From Sideroxydans lithotrophicus (GTDB taxonomy: Bacteria > Pseudomonadota > Gammaproteobacteria > Burkholderiales > Sulfuriferulaceae), in NCBI GenBank assembly GCA_022736605.1, contig DZDB01000007.1, forward strand, positions 20,559 through 30,514: a DNA stretch of 9,956 nt, read 5' to 3'. This document shows, piece by piece, positions 7,195-9,956 of this stretch. A model generated the notes under the pieces. It was not told where the DNA came from and made no database searches. It saw nothing but the letters and a program-made list of their open reading frames with translations. The position numbers were made by a program, and so were the translations under genes. Position 1 is the first letter of the stretch; each line of letters starts with the position of its first letter.

Positions 7195-7210
7195 GCCTGA
7201 ATAATCAGGC
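7195..7210 (+). repeat. Small hairpin after glnN
   Basis: GCCTGA-ATAA-TCAGGC forms a 6-bp stem with a tetraloop 7 nt after the glnN stop. It is followed only by GTTTC, so it is a weak terminator at best. It may help to stop or protect the glnN transcript ahead of the stronger terminator next to it. Confidence 0.45.
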
Positions 7211-7218
7211 GTTTCAAT

Positions 7219-7261
7219 AAAACGGATGGGAAATTCCTTATGGGATCCCCATCCGTTTTTT
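7219..7261. terminator. Bidirectional intrinsic terminator between glnN and the YkuD gene
   Basis: AAAACGGATGGG (7219-7230) pairs perfectly with CCCATCCGTTTT (7248-7259) around a 17-nt loop. On the plus strand six T follow the stem, ending glnN transcripts. On the minus strand the stem ends in TTTTATT, so it can also end the convergent tadA-YkuD transcript. The last two bases of the T-run are part of the YkuD stop codon. Confidence 0.85.
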
Positions 7262-7739
7262 ATTCAGTAATACGCACGCTGGTTCCCACCGGTATCCGCT
7301 CAAACAGCTCGGCTACGTCAACATTGCGCATACGAATGCAGCCATGCGAGTTGGGCACGCCCATTGGTTCACTGTCAGGCGTGCCGTGGATATAGATATA
7401 GCGGCGCATGCTGTCGACTTTGCCCAAACGGTTGAAGCCGGGCTCGCTGCCCGATAACCAGAGTATGCGGGTCAGTATCCAGTCGCGTTCGGGATAAGCC
7501 GCGCTCAGTTCGGACGACCAGATTTCACCCGTGGCTCGACGCCCGACAAATACGCTGCCAAGCGGCAACCCGCTGCCAATTTTCGCCCGTACGATATGTG
7601 CACCACGTGGGGTTTGGTAGCTCCCACACTGCTCACCGGTACCGTTTGCTGCCGTTGAAACAGGATAGCGTTGGCACAACGCGCCATCATCCGTCAGCAA
7701 ATCCAGTGTTTGGTCAGCAACCGAAATATTGATTTTCAT
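7260..7739 (-). CDS. L,D-transpeptidase/carboxypeptidase-type YkuD-domain protein without signal peptide
   Basis: A 159-residue protein that is almost entirely a YkuD catalytic domain: YIYIHGTPD (114-122) and the active-site motif SHGCIRM (131-137) with nucleophile C134 and H132. YkuD enzymes cut or exchange bonds at the meso-diaminopimelate of peptidoglycan stem peptides. There is no signal peptide, membrane segment or LysM domain: it starts MKINISVADQTLDLLTDDG and the catalytic fold follows at once. The frame is open upstream to 7841, but that part overlaps tadA and has no export signal. AAGGTG precedes the ATG. Start and tadA stop are one base apart, so the two are co-transcribed. Lack of export suggests cytoplasmic work on recycled muropeptides, as reported for leaderless YkuD L,D-carboxypeptidases such as Acinetobacter ElsL; that is inference. 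Confidence 0.88.
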   Translation of the reverse strand: MKINISVADQTLDLLTDDGALCQRYPVSTAANGTGEQCGSYQTPRGAHIVRAKIGSGLPLGSVFVGRRATGEIWSSELSAAYPERDWILTRILWLSGSEPGFNRLGKVDSMRRYIYIHGTPDSEPMGVPNSHGCIRMRNVDVAELFERIPVGTSVRITE

Positions 7740-7740
7740 A

Positions 7741-8211
7741 TCACACCTTGCTCTGTTTGATGCGCTGCCTGCGCTCGGCAAAAAAGGCTGACAGCAAGGC
7801 ACCGCATTCTTCGGCCAGCACGCCACCCGTGAGCGTGGCATGGTGGTTTAAACGTGTCTCGCCAAATAAATTAAGCACGCTGCCTGCGGCGCCGGTTTTC
7901 GCATCGACGGCACCAAACACCACGCGCGCCACGCGGGCGTGTAGCATCGCCCCAGCACACATTGCGCACGGCTCCAGCGTGACATACAACGTAACATCCG
8001 GTAGCCGATAGTTTTGCAGCGTTTGCGCCGCGTCGCGCAACGCCATCATTTCGGCGTGTGCCGACGGATCGTGGCATGAAATCGGCGCATTGAAGCCGCG
8101 ACCGACAATTTCGTCCTTGAATACCACCACTGCGCCCACCGGTACTTCGCCAGCCGCCCAGGCTTGCTGTGCCAATGCCAAGGCCGCGCGCATATAAAAT
8201 TCATCATCCAT
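7741..8211 (-). CDS. tadA: tRNA-specific adenosine deaminase TadA
   Basis: Zinc-dependent deaminase that changes A34 of tRNA-Arg(ACG) to inosine, needed to decode CGN codons and normally essential. The 156-residue product has the cytidine/deoxycytidylate deaminase zinc signature: HAE (52-54, with catalytic Glu54) and PCAMC (81-85), plus the TadA stretch GEVPVGAVVV (21-30). Start 8211 gives MDDEFYMRAALALAQQA, the common family N-terminus. No ribosome site is visible before it, and in-frame ATGs at 8277 and further upstream also lack one, so the start is chosen by homology. It is the first gene of a two-gene unit with the YkuD protein, one base downstream. It is divergent from the cytochrome b gene. 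Confidence 0.93.
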   Translation of the reverse strand: MDDEFYMRAALALAQQAWAAGEVPVGAVVVFKDEIVGRGFNAPISCHDPSAHAEMMALRDAAQTLQNYRLPDVTLYVTLEPCAMCAGAMLHARVARVVFGAVDAKTGAAGSVLNLFGETRLNHHATLTGGVLAEECGALLSAFFAERRQRIKQSKV

Positions 8212-8250
8212 CAGCGCATGATAACGGGTGGCGGTCAATTTTGCCCATGC

Positions 8251-8265
8251 AAACCTGCCAGGTTT
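8251..8265. promoter_or_regulatory. 15-bp palindrome in the tadA-cytochrome b divergent spacer
   Basis: AAACCTG-C-CAGGTTT is a perfect inverted repeat with 7-bp arms around one base; flanking GC on both sides extends it with one bulged T. It lies 40-54 bp before the tadA start and about 60-70 bp before the cytochrome promoter -10, so it could be an operator for either side. If tadA really began at 8277 it would be inside coding sequence. No binding factor can be named. Confidence 0.4.
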
Positions 8266-8317
8266 TGCCTGCGCCATACGACACGGGCTGATCTGGACTT
8301 CGCCGCACTTTCGGCTA

Positions 8318-8328
8318 TGGTATAGAAT
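8318..8328 (+). promoter_or_regulatory. Extended -10 promoter of the cytochrome b/molybdoprotein operon
   Basis: TGGTATAGAAT has the TGN plus TATAAT-like layout of an extended -10 element. A weak -35 (TTCGCC at 8299-8304) lies 16 bp upstream. Transcription would start near 8333, leaving a leader of about 23 nt that contains the strong CGGAGG ribosome site. Confidence 0.45.
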
Positions 8329-8355
8329 TCTCATCCGCCCTATTCCGGAGGCAAC

Positions 8356-9207
8356 ATGCCTGAGCATGCATCGATCCGAACCGTGTTATACCGTCGCCAC
8401 AGTTGGCCCGTACGGCTGATGCACTGGATCAACGTTTTGGCATTTATCCTGCTTTTGATGAGCGGCTTGCAAATTTTCAATGCCCACCCGGCACTCAACT
8501 GGGGCGCCTCTTCCTATACCGGTCATCCACCCATCCTGCAAATGTATGCACGCGTCAATGCACAAGGGACGCCGGTTGGCGTAACAAAGGTTTTTGGTCA
8601 CGAATTTAATACCACCGGTGTATTCGGTCTATCCGCCGACATGAATGGCCAGCCCACCGAACGCGGCTTTCCGTCGTGGATTACCCTGCCCGGCCAGCAA
8701 TGGCTGGCAATGGCGCGGCGCTGGCATTTCTTTTTTGCCTGGGTGCTGGTCATCAACGGCTTCGCCTATCTGCTCTACACACTGGTCAGCCGCCATCTGG
8801 CACGTGACCTTGCGCCTACCCGCGCAGACTGGCGTAGCATCGGGCAATCAATCAGGGATCACCTGCGCTTCAAACACGTTCAAGGTGACGCCGCACGACG
8901 TTATAACATCCTGCAAAAACTGGCGTATCTGAGCGTCATTTTCATCTTGTTTCCGCTGCTGATATTGATGGGCTGGGGTATGTCGCCCGGCCTCGATAGC
9001 ATTTTTTCGGGTTGGATAGGCTATTTTGGCGGCCGCCAGTCTGCCCGCACAATCCATTTTGTGGTGGCGTGGCTGCTGGTCGGATTCGTCTTCATTCACG
9101 TGTTTGAAGTCATTATCAGCGGCCTGTGGAACAACCTGCGTTCAATGATTACCGGTCGATACAAAATTGCAGCCGCGGAGATTGAACATGACACAGCCCA
9201 AAAATAA
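8356..9207 (+). CDS. Cytochrome b561-type di-haem membrane subunit (Ni/Fe-hydrogenase/formate dehydrogenase cytochrome b family)
   Basis: A 283-residue inner-membrane b-type cytochrome that passes electrons between the quinone pool and a periplasmic partner. Four membrane segments are visible (about 24-41, 123-145, 190-207, 233-257). Candidate haem ligands are H23 (LMHWIN), H124 (RRWHFFFAW), H234 and H248 (RTIHFVVAW...FIHVFEV). Positive charges put the N-terminus, the 146-188 loop and the C-terminus in the cytoplasm. An unusually long loop of about 80 residues between segments 1 and 2 would then be periplasmic and could dock the partner. CGGAGG precedes the ATG. The last 20 nt overlap the molybdoprotein gene, which strongly suggests one complex. 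It belongs to the Ni_hydr_CYTB-type family; the true electron direction is unknown. Confidence 0.88.
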   Translation: MPEHASIRTVLYRRHSWPVRLMHWINVLAFILLLMSGLQIFNAHPALNWGASSYTGHPPILQMYARVNAQGTPVGVTKVFGHEFNTTGVFGLSADMNGQPTERGFPSWITLPGQQWLAMARRWHFFFAWVLVINGFAYLLYTLVSRHLARDLAPTRADWRSIGQSIRDHLRFKHVQGDAARRYNILQKLAYLSVIFILFPLLILMGWGMSPGLDSIFSGWIGYFGGRQSARTIHFVVAWLLVGFVFIHVFEVIISGLWNNLRSMITGRYKIAAAEIEHDTAQK

Positions 9208-9956
9208 TCGTCGTCAGTTTTTGTTGCGTACACTCGGGTTTGGCAGTGCGCTGTTTTTATCCGGATGTGACCGGCTATCACGCACCGAATGGTTTCCCAA
9301 AGTGCTCGACAGTGCAGAAAAGCTTACCTACGCTGCACAACGCCTGGCCATACCGCGCAAAGCCATGGCGCAGGAATTCACTGCGGCAGACCTGTCACCG
9401 ACTTTCCGTAGCAATGGCACCGATAACCCCGATAACCCGGCCTACCATGCGCTGGCTGCCAATGATTTTGTTGACTACCGACTGCAGATTGGCGGACTGG
9501 TCGCACAACCAGCAAGCTATTCACTCAGCGATTTAATGGCGCTGCCGAGCCGCACGCAGATTACCCGGCACGATTGCGTCGAAGGCTGGAGCGCTATAGG
9601 CAAATGGAAAGGTGTGCAACTTAGCCGCATACTCGAACAGGTCAAGCCGCTGCCATCAGCAAAATACGTCGTGTTTTATTGTGCTGACCCAATGGACGCT
9701 ATCGGCACGCGTTATTACGAAAGCATTGATATGGAGGATGCGTGGCACCCACAAACCCTGTTAGCCTACGGCTTGAACGATGCGCAGCTGCCGATTGCCA
9801 ACGGCGCGCCAATACGGGCACGGGTAGAGCGCCAGCTGGGTTACAAAATGGCCAAATACATCATGCAAATCGAGCTTGTCGACCGGCTGGATAACATCGC
9901 TGGCGGCAAAGGTGGTTATTGGGAAGATCAAGGGTACGAGTGGTATGCAGGGATTT
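9188..9956 (+). CDS. Sulfite-oxidase-family molybdopterin oxidoreductase, Tat lipoprotein (3' end at window edge)
   Basis: Periplasmic molybdenum enzyme of the sulfite oxidase/YedY fold. The 256 residues in the window have a twin-arginine signal (RRQFLL at 8-13), a hydrophobic core and a lipobox LSGC with lipid-attachment Cys27. Asp at +2 (D28) is the known inner-membrane retention residue in enterobacteria. The Mo-ligand cysteine is C130 in RHDCVEGWSAIGKWKGV, followed by YVVFYCADPMD and the C-terminal part GAPIRARVERQLGYKMAKY. The window stops one base after WYAGI, the usual C-terminus of this type, so probably only the stop is missing. The ATG lies within the cytochrome b end, with GGAG before it. 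It probably exchanges electrons with that cytochrome. The substrate (sulfite, another S- or N-oxide, or oxidised methionine) cannot be read from sequence. Confidence 0.9.
   Translation, partial: MTQPKNNRRQFLLRTLGFGSALFLSGCDRLSRTEWFPKVLDSAEKLTYAAQRLAIPRKAMAQEFTAADLSPTFRSNGTDNPDNPAYHALAANDFVDYRLQIGGLVAQPASYSLSDLMALPSRTQITRHDCVEGWSAIGKWKGVQLSRILEQVKPLPSAKYVVFYCADPMDAIGTRYYESIDMEDAWHPQTLLAYGLNDAQLPIANGAPIRARVERQLGYKMAKYIMQIELVDRLDNIAGGKGGYWEDQGYEWYAGI

Noticed and set aside
7740..7841. Longer YkuD protein starting at 7841
   Set aside because: The added 34 residues are an out-of-frame reading of tadA and do not form a signal peptide; the one-base junction with its ribosome site fits start 7739.
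8212..8367. Longer tadA beginning at 8277 or 8367
   Set aside because: The extra residues are not typical of TadA, no ribosome site supports them, and they would run into the cytochrome b promoter region.
1..9956. CRISPR arrays, tRNA or rRNA genes, insertion sequences, toxin-antitoxin or defence islands
   Set aside because: Looked for by eye; no regularly spaced repeats, cloverleaf sequences, transposase motifs or defence-type proteins were seen. A covariance-model search could still find a small RNA in the three spacers.

Overview
The window looks like chromosomal DNA of a Gram-negative proteobacterium, most likely a betaproteobacterium. The evidence is a yqjD-yqjE-yqjK membrane-protein cluster, an RhlE-type DEAD-box helicase, a Tat-exported high-potential iron-sulfur protein (HiPIP), and a Tat-exported molybdenum oxidoreductase paired with a b-type cytochrome. 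HiPIP plus a periplasmic molybdoenzyme suggests a respiratory or lithotrophic lifestyle. The exact taxon is inference. Gene density is high, there are no mobile elements, and no gap between genes exceeds 300 bp.

Layout. 1-1697 (minus) is the 5' four-fifths or so of ovoA, the ovothiol-synthesis enzyme, cut by the left edge. A 198-bp divergent spacer with a CRP-like palindrome separates it from yqjD-yqjE-yqjK (1896-2930, plus), a tightly packed envelope cluster. yqjK converges on and overlaps by 4 nt the helicase gene rhlE (2927-4252, minus). Upstream of rhlE is a noncoding stretch (4253-4523) carrying the terminator of the HiPIP gene (4524-4799, minus). A 214-bp divergent spacer holds a 19-bp perfect palindrome and a -24/-12 (sigma-54) promoter driving a 724-residue type III glutamine synthetase gene, glnN (5014-7188, plus). 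A terminator usable from both sides separates glnN from the minus-strand pair tadA-YkuD gene (8211 down to 7260). Divergent from tadA is a two-gene operon with a membrane cytochrome b (8356-9207) and a periplasmic sulfite-oxidase-fold molybdoprotein (9188 to the right edge).

How genes work together. The cytochrome b and molybdoprotein overlap by 20 nt and form a plausible membrane-bound oxidoreductase: the molybdoprotein has a Tat signal and a lipobox with Asp at +2, which would hold it at the inner membrane beside the cytochrome. HiPIP is a second periplasmic electron carrier. glnN appears to be under nitrogen-type sigma-54 control. The YkuD-domain protein has no signal peptide and may work in the cytoplasm on recycled cell-wall peptides. 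OvoA makes a thiol-histidine antioxidant precursor.

I found no clearly new multi-gene system. The points most worth a second look are the regulatory architectures (sigma-54 promoter plus upstream palindrome; CRP-like palindrome at about -41.5; tadA/cytochrome palindrome), the leaderless YkuD protein, the very small HiPIP, and the anchored molybdoprotein/cytochrome pair.
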